Source: Thermoplasmata archaeon
GTDB lineage: Archaea; Thermoplasmatota; Thermoplasmata; Thermoplasmatales; GCA-001856825
Length of the DNA stretch: 12,109 nucleotides
Assembly: GCA_021792355.1 (NCBI GenBank)
Contig: JAJYUV010000027.1
Coordinates: forward strand, 1-12,109
Direction: 5' to 3'
Within the stretch, counting starts at the first letter, position 1. Each line of letters begins with the position of its first letter. Below are positions 6,037 through 12,109 of the stretch, one piece after another. Made by a program: the position numbers and the translations under genes. The notes under the pieces were generated by a model. That model saw only the letters and a list, made by a program, of their open reading frames with translations. It was not told the DNA's origin and did not search any database.

Positions 6037-7790
6037 CACACTCTTTCAAGAATAATTTTATGGAGAGGAGGGACATACAATTTCGCTACTCCATTAATGA
6101 AGATATTTTCCTTAATTCCCAAACTATCGTCATACCATGCCAAATTTCTTGAGACTTTATTGATATTGCTAAGGTAACGATAATGCTGATTCCTATCGGA
6201 AAATACCCACCGAAAATTCGGAGCCGTCATTCCCAAGTATTTAAACCCGACCGTTTCATGGCCTGAACCATCGGCATACCGAGAATCCACAAAGCTCATC
6301 ACTGGAATATTTCCTTCCGTCTTCCAGAGGAAATTGAGAATCTTGCTCATCCCACCCGGAACATGGCCGGAAAAAGCTAGCCGGGTATTCTCGAAAAGAT
6401 CCCCTTTTCTGAAAAATACTCCGACACCGTAGAGTGTGCCGCTTGTATCCCGCAATCCTATATGGATCGTTCCTGATCCAAATCCCATCAAATGATGACG
6501 ATCAAGAAAGGTCCGGGCTTCCGAGGGATCAATAACCTGTGAGGTTAATTTTCGAGCCTGAAAACGGGAGGCAATTCCCGCTTTCGCCGTCAACATATTC
6601 ACGACATTCGGGAAACGATCCTTCAATTCGTAATCAAAGAGAACAATAGCGTCCGGAAACTCTTTCTTGAGCGTTACAGCCTTTCTAAAAGAATACGGAT
6701 TGTGCTCCGAAGCAAGAAAACTGGACAATACAAAAAGCTGAACAGTCTTCATTCCCTGAATAATTAAACTATTGTTCTGAGGAATTAATTCCCATGAAGC
6801 CTGTCCCTCTAAACGACTTTTAATCCCATCAGGAGAAATGAAAATCTCGTCATCAGAAACTCGATGAATAATAGGAGGAACCCACTCAACTCCAAAGAGT
6901 TTATTCAGTTTTGGAAGATTGCACTGAGGACAGGCCAGAACAATATTGGAGGCTGTATGGAGTCCGTCTCTTGTAATAGGGACAATATGTTCAATATGGA
7001 CTTCACCCTTGACAGAACTTAGTTTTTTCAAACAATAGAAACAACGTCCTCGTTGCCACTCTTTCAAATAGGATTCATGAGCTTCAAGATTAAACGAAGG
7101 ATCGACAGAGGCTTTTCTAATAGCCCCCATTCTTCGGAGATAATGCTTTCTATCCCTCACTCGATATTTACCAGGATTTAATTGACGATCTTCTCTCGTC
7201 TTCTCAGAAATAAGTTCTTTGTTCTCGTGATAATATTCTCGAACAACTGCTTTAAATTTATCAGGATTATTTTGATAGGCTTTCTTATGAGACGTAGAGG
7301 AAATAATTAATGCACAGGTTTTACAATAACTATTCAGTTTATCCTTATATTTGTTATTGAAATAAAATTCTGAGAAAGAAAGGTCTTTATCACATGAAAT
7401 ACAATGTTTAATTCCACGATTTAAATATTCTTGAAACTCTTTCTCTTTCTGCTCAATTAAAGGTTTTCTTTTGACCTTGGAAAGTATGGAAATCTTAGCA
7501 GATTCGCATTTCTTACATCGAAGGTGACAACAATCAGCGTAATCAGGATTATAGTAATATTCTGTCTGAGGTTTGGATTCTCCACACGATTGACAGACTT
7601 TATAAACAGAAGGATCAGGAGTCCAGTTTAATCTTTCTAAACGCTTCTTTTCCCGCAATAGTTTCTTATTGATCTTGTTGCGTTCATAAGAACATTTTTT
7701 ACAACGAGATTTAATCCCGTCAGGACAAGTGGAATCTTTGTTGAACTGAGATTCGTCTAACTCTTGTTGACACCCAATACAAATTTTCAT
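6036..7790 (-). CDS. HNH endonuclease, homing type, with triple zinc-finger array and phage GNAT-like C-terminal domain
   Basis: A 584-aa protein. I chose ATG 7790 because GGAGG lies 5 nt upstream; the in-frame TTG 12 nt earlier overlaps that site. Residues 4-33, 66-95 and 130-159 each form CxxC-X22-CxxC, three zinc-binding repeats with identical spacing. An HNH nuclease follows at about 250-296: CFYC, then HIEHIVP (His265, His268), the Asn of SNIVLACPQCN, and CPQC. After a linker, residues about 345-420 (IVLFDYELKDRFPNVVNML) resemble the end of Vsr/EDxHD-type homing nucleases. Residues 425-540 carry the domain that often follows those nucleases (FLDRHHLMGFGSG; HVPGGMSKILNF; SFVDSRYADGSGHETVGF). 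It likely cuts DNA at a cognate site and spreads by homing. It sits between connector and neck genes without breaking either. The 5' half is far more AT-rich than its neighbours. Confidence 0.8.
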   Translation of the reverse strand: MKICIGCQQELDESQFNKDSTCPDGIKSRCKKCSYERNKINKKLLREKKRLERLNWTPDPSVYKVCQSCGESKPQTEYYYNPDYADCCHLRCKKCESAKISILSKVKRKPLIEQKEKEFQEYLNRGIKHCISCDKDLSFSEFYFNNKYKDKLNSYCKTCALIISSTSHKKAYQNNPDKFKAVVREYYHENKELISEKTREDRQLNPGKYRVRDRKHYLRRMGAIRKASVDPSFNLEAHESYLKEWQRGRCFYCLKKLSSVKGEVHIEHIVPITRDGLHTASNIVLACPQCNLPKLNKLFGVEWVPPIIHRVSDDEIFISPDGIKSRLEGQASWELIPQNNSLIIQGMKTVQLFVLSSFLASEHNPYSFRKAVTLKKEFPDAIVLFDYELKDRFPNVVNMLTAKAGIASRFQARKLTSQVIDPSEARTFLDRHHLMGFGSGTIHIGLRDTSGTLYGVGVFFRKGDLFENTRLAFSGHVPGGMSKILNFLWKTEGNIPVMSFVDSRYADGSGHETVGFKYLGMTAPNFRWVFSDRNQHYRYLSNINKVSRNLAWYDDSLGIKENIFINGVAKLYVPPLHKIILERV

Positions 7791-7864
7791 GAGATCCTCC
7801 AATTCTGGTGACTTATTTCCCCAAAACTAGAGTAACACGAATCCCATAAAAATGAAATAGAATC

Positions 7865-8848
7865 TTAATGAAGAGTAATAAGAATAGGTCCGCCCACGAT
7901 ATCCCGTAGACGGCGCATCAAATCCTTTTCCTGCGCCCTAAATTCCTTAATCAATCCATTAAACGGACCTTTGGGATCAAACTTTGTCGTATAATCCATT
8001 CCGTCCACACTCATCCGGTTCTCTAACATCCCAAGATTAATTGTTCCCTGAATGGAAGATAACGCCCGAATTGCCGCCTTCGCCAAAATTAATTCTGAGA
8101 CGAAACTGTATTTCGACTTATAATCCAAGGGAGTGAGTCCCGCTGTGTATTGAAGATGAATACCCCCCGGAATACTTTCTGCAAAACCCATAAAAGCAAG
8201 TTGCATGGCAAACAATGGAAGCATCTGGACGTTCGCCGCAGGAACCAATCTGATGAACGCCGCATCATGATCTTCCACATACCATGTGGGAGGAACTTTA
8301 AAATATTCCGACAAAAGGGGATAAATATACGCATAATTCTTGATGGCAGTATAATCTGTATTATCGTAAGTAAGGGATTTGAGAGGTTTATAGCGAAGCT
8401 GTTGAATCATCCACCCTTCATCTTGCGCTCGGGGAAAGAAGAAGTCATAGGGAGCGTCTTCCATATCATAATCGAACCCAAGTTGCTGACCGCCTCCATT
8501 GGTATTGCTAACACCAGCGGCACTACTGGCGGCAATCGTAATTTCAGGAGGAGCGGCTACCCATGTCTGGGTCAAGAGGATGGAGGTTTCCGCTTCAATA
8601 CTCTGTTCCGCCCACTGAATCCATTGAATGATGGTGGCCGGAGGAACCGGAGTCGGAGGATTCCCATAAAATTGGAGAGGAACCCCCACAAAGTTTTGGA
8701 GATCATTAGGAAGAAGTCCACTCTTCGTTACTTGTCCCGAAGGATAAGAAACAACAGTCGGAGGATTTGTGGACGTATTCCAATTCCACAAAGCTCGGGC
8801 TTGGACATTGGGATAAGGAAGGGGTTGGGTTGCTGGAAGTCCGCTCAA
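7865..8848 (-). CDS. Head-tail connector / adaptor-like protein
   Basis: A 327-aa protein that starts with TTG at 8848. AGGAGAGG lies 5 nt upstream, and an in-frame TAA a few codons further up leaves no ATG alternative. Residues 70-95 (TIIQWIQWAEQSIEAETSIL) form the helical signature often seen in gp6-type head-tail adaptors, followed by a Trp-containing strand (LTQTWVAAPPEITIA). The centre (about 130-230) is aromatic-rich, and the C-terminus (residues 240-300: SELILAKAAIRALSSIQG) is helical. Such proteins form a ring between the portal and the neck. It is the first structural gene leftward of the divergent promoter region, so it probably opens its transcript. The function is inferred from helix pattern and position. 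Confidence 0.62.
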   Translation of the reverse strand: MSGLPATQPLPYPNVQARALWNWNTSTNPPTVVSYPSGQVTKSGLLPNDLQNFVGVPLQFYGNPPTPVPPATIIQWIQWAEQSIEAETSILLTQTWVAAPPEITIAASSAAGVSNTNGGGQQLGFDYDMEDAPYDFFFPRAQDEGWMIQQLRYKPLKSLTYDNTDYTAIKNYAYIYPLLSEYFKVPPTWYVEDHDAAFIRLVPAANVQMLPLFAMQLAFMGFAESIPGGIHLQYTAGLTPLDYKSKYSFVSELILAKAAIRALSSIQGTINLGMLENRMSVDGMDYTTKFDPKGPFNGLIKEFRAQEKDLMRRLRDIVGGPILITLH

Positions 8849-8938
8849 TGAGTCCTCTCCTGTTTAAAGAAATTAATCGTAGGAAAGGATACGGATTGCG
8901 GACTTCTCCCAATATGTTTAATCTATAACTATGTTTCA

Positions 8939-8966
8939 TTGACATATCCAAATTCTATGATAGAAT
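8939..8966 (+). promoter_or_regulatory. Rightward promoter of prs-nadV
   Basis: TTGACA (8939-8944) and TAGAAT (8961-8966) are 16 nt apart, with TG one base before the -10 (an extended -10 element). The expected start near 8973 gives a leader of about 34 nt. It overlaps the leftward promoter completely. Confidence 0.65.
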
Positions 8967-8980
8967 AAACATATTGACAA
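8952..8980 (-). promoter_or_regulatory. Leftward promoter of the connector-to-tail operon
   Basis: On the minus strand, TTGTCA (8980-8975) and TAGAAT (8957-8952) are 17 nt apart, each one mismatch from consensus. The expected start near 8945 gives a leader of about 97 nt before the TTG at 8848. Its -10 mirrors the rightward -10 around a TGA centre (8958-8960). No other good leftward promoter occurs between prs and the connector gene. Confidence 0.55.
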
Positions 8981-8989
8981 AGGTCAATA
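8972..8989. promoter_or_regulatory. Inverted repeat overlapping prs start and leftward -35 (possible operator)
   Basis: TATTGAC and GTCAATA form 7-bp arms around AAAG. It covers the predicted start of the rightward transcript and contains the leftward -35. It could be a repressor site that controls both promoters or a short 5' hairpin in the prs mRNA. Confidence 0.4.
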
Positions 8990-9006
8990 AACAAAAGGAG
9001 GAAGAA

Positions 9007-9765
9007 ATGATTTATTTAAACGGGTCCAGAGTTGTTCCTACAGTTTTCCCTGACAAAACTTCCCAAGTATGGCATCTCCCAAAAAACTATTTCCTTCCCC
9101 ATAACGAAATTCATTGGGAGTTTGAAAATGAAAATGAACTCATTACACTTATTCAACTAACAACTCTTCTAAAATCAAAAAATACAACCTACTCACTATT
9201 TATGCCCTATCTTCCTTATGGACGGCAGGATAAAGAGATTTCCAACGAAACAACTTTTGCACTCCATCCTTTTCTTGAACTTTTGAATAGCTACTCTTTT
9301 ACAAAAGTAACAACTATTGATGCCCATAATAAACAGGTCTTTGAATCTTTTGCGGGGTTTGAGTCACTTTCCCCAAAGCCCTACATCGTAGAGGCTATCA
9401 AAAAATGCGCTCCTGATATACTGGTCTATCCCGATGATGGGGCCGATAACCGATATTACAATATGTTTAATTATATGTCGTCATCAGTAATGGAAAAGAC
9501 ACGAGATCCAGAAACAGGGCGTATCACACAAATTATTCCAAAAATTATTAGCCCCAACGGAAACCAAAGCTTCCTGATTGTCGATGATATCTGTGATGGG
9601 GGAATGACATTTATCATGATAGCCAAATTCCTCAAGGAAGAAAGTAGAGCCTCCCATATCTACCTCTATACAACGCACGGAATCTATTCCAAAGGAATTT
9701 CCGTATTGAAAGATGCGGGAATCGAGCGAATCTTCAACTATATTGGGGAGGTCGTATGTCACTGA
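9007..9765 (+). CDS. prs: Ribose-phosphate pyrophosphokinase (PRPP synthetase), phage type
   Basis: A 252-aa enzyme that makes PRPP from ribose 5-phosphate and ATP. AAAGGAGGAAG precedes ATG 9007. Visible family features, in order: MPYLPYGRQDK (66-76, the ATP-binding region, cf. GYARQDRK); DAH (105-107, metal-binding His); PDDGADNR (142-149); KTR (164-166, the K-x-R of the catalytic flexible loop); and VDDICDGGMTF (192-202, the PRPP-binding loop). THGIYSKG (223-230) matches the family's ATHGLFS region. All key residues appear intact, so the enzyme should be active. At about 60 residues shorter than bacterial Prs (about 315), it may have lost part of the allosteric interface, as in other phage versions. 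It overlaps nadV by 10 nt, so the two are co-translated: PRPP is the second substrate of NadV. The first part of the gene is AT-rich (14 G/C in 9121-9180). Confidence 0.92.
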   Translation: MIYLNGSRVVPTVFPDKTSQVWHLPKNYFLPHNEIHWEFENENELITLIQLTTLLKSKNTTYSLFMPYLPYGRQDKEISNETTFALHPFLELLNSYSFTKVTTIDAHNKQVFESFAGFESLSPKPYIVEAIKKCAPDILVYPDDGADNRYYNMFNYMSSSVMEKTRDPETGRITQIIPKIISPNGNQSFLIVDDICDGGMTFIMIAKFLKEESRASHIYLYTTHGIYSKGISVLKDAGIERIFNYIGEVVCH

Positions 9766-11222
9766 GCCTATCGAAAATTAGTCCTATCTTCTTTAAAGAT
9801 TTCTACAAAACGGACCACCGCCGACAGTATCCGGAAGGAACGGAACTGATCTACTCGAATTTTACGGCGAGAGAAAGCCGATTAAAGGGGGTCGATCATG
9901 TTGTTTTCTTCGGACTCCAATATTTTATCCAGGAATATCTAATCAACCAGTTCTCGGATAATTTCTTCGGACAACCCAAGGAGAAGGTCATCTCTCTTTA
10001 TAAGCGAAGAATGGATTCTGCTTTGGGTCCGGGAAAAGTCGCCACAGATCATATCGAAGCTCTTCATGATCTTGGCTACCTTCCCCTTGAGATTAAAGCG
10101 TTGCCGGAAGGGACGGTGGTTCCCCTGAGAATCCCCCTTCTTACAATCAAAAATACGCACCCCAACTTTTTCTGGCTCGTCAATTTCATAGAAACCCTTC
10201 TCTCGGTGACGTTGTGGCATCCAATAACATCGGCCACGATTGCTTATGAGTATCGAAAACTCCTGACAAAGTACGCCACGGAGACTTCGGATAAAGAGGA
10301 TTTCGTGGATTGGCAAGCCCACGACTTTTCGATGAGAGGACAAACTTCTCTCGAAAGTGCTATTGTCAGCGGGGGAGCCCACCTGTTGAGCTTCAACGGA
10401 ACAGATACAATTCCCTCAATTGATTTCATGGAAATTTATTATGGAGCCGATGCCACAAAAGAAATGATCGGAGGAAGTGTTCCTGCCACCGAGCATTCCG
10501 TCATGTGTATGGGAGGGAAGGATAACGAAAGAGAGACTTACAAAAGATTAATGGAAACCGTCTATCCCTCGGGAATCCTGTCGGTTGTTTCGGATACATG
10601 GGACTACTGGAATGTTTTGACGAATATCCTCCCCTCCTTAAAAGAAGTCATTATGGCGAGAGAGGGAACGATTGTCGTGCGTCCTGATAGTGGCGATCCG
10701 ATAAAAATTATCTGTGGAGATCCCGAGGCCCCTGAAAACTCTCCCCAAAGAAAGGGAACACTGGAAATCCTTTGGGAGACTTTCGGAGGAACCCTTAATT
10801 CTAAAGGATTCCGACAACTCGATTCCCATATCGGATGTATTTATGGCGACAGTATTACACTGGAAAGATGTGAAAAAATTCTGGAAGGGATGAGAATCAA
10901 AGGGTTCGCTTCCACAAACATGGTGTTTGGTGTCGGAAGTTTCACCTATCAGTATGTGACACGAGACACCTTTGGATTCGCCGTAAAATCAACTTACGGA
11001 ATTATTAACGGAACGCCCTATGAAATCTTCAAGAAACCCTCAACGGACAATGGAGTAAAGTTCTCCGCCAAAGGACTTCTCAGAGTTAACGATGACCTAA
11101 CGCTCTCAGAATCGGTATCTCCTAGCAAAGAGAACACAGGACTACTCGAAACCGTCTTCTTGAACGACAAGTGTTTTAAATTCCAAACCCTAAAACAAAT
11201 ACGTTCCAGACTTAGAGAGTAA
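9756..11222 (+). CDS. nadV: Nicotinamide phosphoribosyltransferase
   Basis: A 488-aa enzyme, close to the length of human NAMPT (491), that converts nicotinamide plus PRPP to NMN. ATG 9756 lies inside the end of prs, with GGGGAGG 5 nt upstream. Conserved family segments are present: YKTDHRRQYP (17-26); HDFSMRG (189-195), with the Arg that contacts nicotinamide; GTDT (215-218); SVPATEHS (241-248), including the active-site His247 that is phosphorylated in NAMPT; SDTWDYW (279-285); RPDSGDP (309-315), with the Arg and Asp of the active site; GDS (364-366, GDG in human); and FGVGS (391-395). No key residue appears lost, so activity is likely. It forms a two-gene operon with prs, closed by a strong terminator. 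NadV homologues are known from several large phages; NMN must then be adenylylated to NAD+. Confidence 0.95.
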   Translation: MSLSLSKISPIFFKDFYKTDHRRQYPEGTELIYSNFTARESRLKGVDHVVFFGLQYFIQEYLINQFSDNFFGQPKEKVISLYKRRMDSALGPGKVATDHIEALHDLGYLPLEIKALPEGTVVPLRIPLLTIKNTHPNFFWLVNFIETLLSVTLWHPITSATIAYEYRKLLTKYATETSDKEDFVDWQAHDFSMRGQTSLESAIVSGGAHLLSFNGTDTIPSIDFMEIYYGADATKEMIGGSVPATEHSVMCMGGKDNERETYKRLMETVYPSGILSVVSDTWDYWNVLTNILPSLKEVIMAREGTIVVRPDSGDPIKIICGDPEAPENSPQRKGTLEILWETFGGTLNSKGFRQLDSHIGCIYGDSITLERCEKILEGMRIKGFASTNMVFGVGSFTYQYVTRDTFGFAVKSTYGIINGTPYEIFKKPSTDNGVKFSAKGLLRVNDDLTLSESVSPSKENTGLLETVFLNDKCFKFQTLKQIRSRLRE

Positions 11223-11228
11223 ATACAC

Positions 11229-11264
11229 AATAGAAGCGGTTATTTGAGGATAACCGCTTCTATT
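11229..11264. terminator. Bidirectional terminator between nadV and the leftward repeat-protein gene
   Basis: A perfect 15-bp inverted repeat (11229-11243 with 11250-11264) with a 6-nt loop, 6 bp after the nadV stop. T-rich sequence follows on both strands (TATTATTT rightward, TATTGTGTATTT leftward). It closes both convergent units, and the TAA of the leftward gene lies at its edge (11265-11263). Confidence 0.85.
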
Positions 11265-11682
11265 ATTTAGAAATAGGACGTGACTTTCGTGGCTCTACTG
11301 ATTTTGGTTTAGAATCTTCAACACCCGAGGATTCCTTAGTAGTTGATTCCTTAGTAGTTGATTCCTTAGTAGTTGATTCCTTAGTAGTTGATTCCTTAGT
11401 AGTTGGTTCTTCCACAGACTTCTCTTCAGACTTCTCTTCAACAGGTGTTACCACAGAGATATGAATAGGAGACAGAGGAATGTCCTGAATGACTTCCATC
11501 TGAACTTCTGAAAGATTCAACATCCGGTCAACTTCACTTGAGGTCAACTCCCCCGTTACAAAAGAAAGAGAAGATGCCTCCCACTTAAAGGGAACATTCA
11601 TCAAAGTGTAAGGACCGATCCCCTTACGCTTCCACAAAGTATGAGGAACAGAATTTGTCTTAAGTCTCGCAAACCAACGCAT
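11263..11682 (-). CDS. Small structural-region protein with TTKES repeat tail
   Basis: A 139-aa protein; ATG 11682 has AGGAGG 4 nt upstream, and that site overlaps the previous stop. Residues 1-65 look folded: MRWFARLKTNSVPHTLWKR, then a short beta-rich part (GPYTLMNVPFKW) and a helical part (SSEVDRMLNLSEVQMEVI). This recalls small proteins encoded near the major capsid gene in other phages, whose roles are mostly unknown; the resemblance is weak. Residues 80-139 are low-complexity, charged and Ser/Thr/Lys/Glu-rich, with five perfect TTKES repeats, and end KSRPISK. The tail is probably disordered and perhaps a flexible linker or exposed surface. It is the last gene before the prs-nadV cassette, and its stop lies in the shared terminator. 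Confidence 0.6.
   Translation of the reverse strand: MRWFARLKTNSVPHTLWKRKGIGPYTLMNVPFKWEASSLSFVTGELTSSEVDRMLNLSEVQMEVIQDIPLSPIHISVVTPVEEKSEEKSVEEPTTKESTTKESTTKESTTKESTTKESSGVEDSKPKSVEPRKSRPISK
11331..11405. repeat. Five perfect 15-bp tandem repeats
   Basis: ATTCCTTAGTAGTTG is repeated five times without a mismatch. It lies in frame in the leftward gene and encodes (TTKES)5. Perfect identity at synonymous positions indicates recent expansion by slippage. Confidence 0.95.
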
Positions 11683-11690
11683 ACGACCTC

Positions 11691-11999
11691 CTAGTTGTAA
11701 TAAGTCATATCTCCATTGGACATACCTGTTAGAAAAACAGGAGTATCTCCCGTAACATCCGGAATATTTTTAGGAGAATAGGCAGTTGAATAAACAGGGG
11801 GATATAAAGTAAAAGAACTTTGCAACTTCTCTTCTAATTCCTTAACCCTCAACTCCAAAAAAGTAATCCGTTGTTTGAGATTTGAAAGCTCCTCGCCCTT
11901 CAACATCTTCTGTGCATGAGAACTCGCAAGATCGGCTATTTCCTTCTCAAGCTCCTCGTCAACTTCCATCTCAATCTTAAACTCACTCTTCTGATCCAT
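11691..11999 (-). CDS. Small coiled-coil protein
   Basis: A 102-aa acidic protein starting MDQKSEFKIEMEVDEELEKE. I chose ATG 11999 because GGAGGAG lies 5-6 nt upstream; an in-frame TTG at 12050 has no such signal. Residues 12-64 are helical, with a heptad-like run (SNLKQRITFLELRVKELEEK), so the protein probably dimerises or forms a small bundle. The C-terminal 35 residues are different: Tyr/Pro/Thr-rich and probably extended (YPPVYSTAYSPKN, ending NGDMTYYN). It starts 17 nt before the end of the upstream ORF and its stop directly precedes the ribosome binding site of the next gene. It is part of the structural module; its function is unknown. Confidence 0.6.
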   Translation of the reverse strand: MDQKSEFKIEMEVDEELEKEIADLASSHAQKMLKGEELSNLKQRITFLELRVKELEEKLQSSFTLYPPVYSTAYSPKNIPDVTGDTPVFLTGMSNGDMTYYN

Positions 12000-12109
12000 C
12001 GGTCTCCTCCTTGAACTCAATGTTTGGAAAACTCTCTTCTTCCGATCCAAAGAAATCCATAATGACGTTATGGATCGTTACCGCCGCTTCTGGAATCACA
12101 TCTTCCCCA
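11983..12109 (-). CDS. C-terminal end of an acidic protein (partial)
   Basis: A leftward open frame enters from the right edge and ends in TGA at 11985-11983, giving 41 residues that include VTIHNVIMDFFGSEEESFPN and finish DGSEE. It overlaps the start of the next gene by 17 nt, as expected for tightly packed late genes. The product cannot be identified from this fragment. Confidence 0.55.
   Translation of the reverse strand, partial: GEDVIPEAAVTIHNVIMDFFGSEEESFPNIEFKEETDGSEE

Noticed and set aside
7791..7864. Own promoter for the HNH gene in the 74-nt gap
   Set aside because: I saw no convincing -35/-10 pair or TATAAATA-type late promoter there.
8150..8851. 233-codon plus-strand frame opposite the connector gene
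   Set aside because: Its translation is Arg/Ile/Asn-rich and domain-free, and it mirrors the codon pattern of the connector gene.
8974..8979. Second TTGACA on the plus strand before prs
   Set aside because: The position 17 nt downstream is the AGGAGG ribosome binding site, with no -10; it is better read as part of the inverted repeat and the leftward -35.
11331..11405. Short direct repeats as a CRISPR-like or iteron array
   Set aside because: Units are contiguous without spacers, in frame, and encode a simple peptide repeat.
1..12109. tRNA genes, insertion sequences, att sites or an integrase
   Set aside because: No cloverleaf-like sequence, transposase, terminal inverted repeats or recombinase was seen.

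Overview
The window is a piece of a tailed-phage genome (or prophage), from the late structural module of a contractile-tailed phage (myovirus morphotype). The tail sheath, tail tube, frameshifted tail-assembly chaperone and start of the probable tape-measure gene lie in the conserved order, all on the minus strand. Ribosome binding sites are canonical (AGGAGG type), GTG and TTG starts occur, and the one clear promoter region looks sigma70-like, so the host is a bacterium. The sequence does not let me name the host or the phage genus.

Layout, read leftward in the direction of the structural genes from the right edge: (a) 12109-11263 holds the end of an unidentified acidic ORF, a 102-aa coiled-coil protein, and a 139-aa protein with five perfect 15-bp repeats. 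(b) 11264-8930 is a rightward cassette, opposite to everything else, with its own promoter and terminator. It encodes a phage-type PRPP synthetase (prs) and a nicotinamide phosphoribosyltransferase (nadV). (c) 8848-7865 is a head-tail connector-like protein. (d) 7790-6036 is a free-standing HNH endonuclease with three zinc-finger-like repeats, apparently an inserted homing-type gene. (e) 6036-3210 holds neck or tail-completion genes, several joined by 1-nt stop/start overlaps, plus a 51-aa ORF. (f) 3194-1 is sheath, tube, chaperone G and its +1 frameshift extension GT, then the start of the tape-measure candidate.

Functionally, the minus-strand genes would build the neck and contractile tail. 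The Prs-NadV pair would make PRPP and use it to turn nicotinamide into NMN. That is the first half of a two-step NAD+ salvage route which some phages use to rebuild NAD+ during infection, including after NAD+-depleting host defences. No NMN adenylyltransferase is in the window, so the second step must come from elsewhere in the phage or from the host.

The most noteworthy observations are: the autonomous Prs-NadV cassette set backwards into the structural operon; two overlapping, nearly symmetric divergent promoters between prs and the connector gene; a bidirectional terminator closing the cassette; the +1 (not the usual -1) chaperone frameshift on an AAAAA run; the unusual domain build and split base composition of the HNH gene; and a hairpin that would mask the ribosome binding site of the 51-aa ORF.
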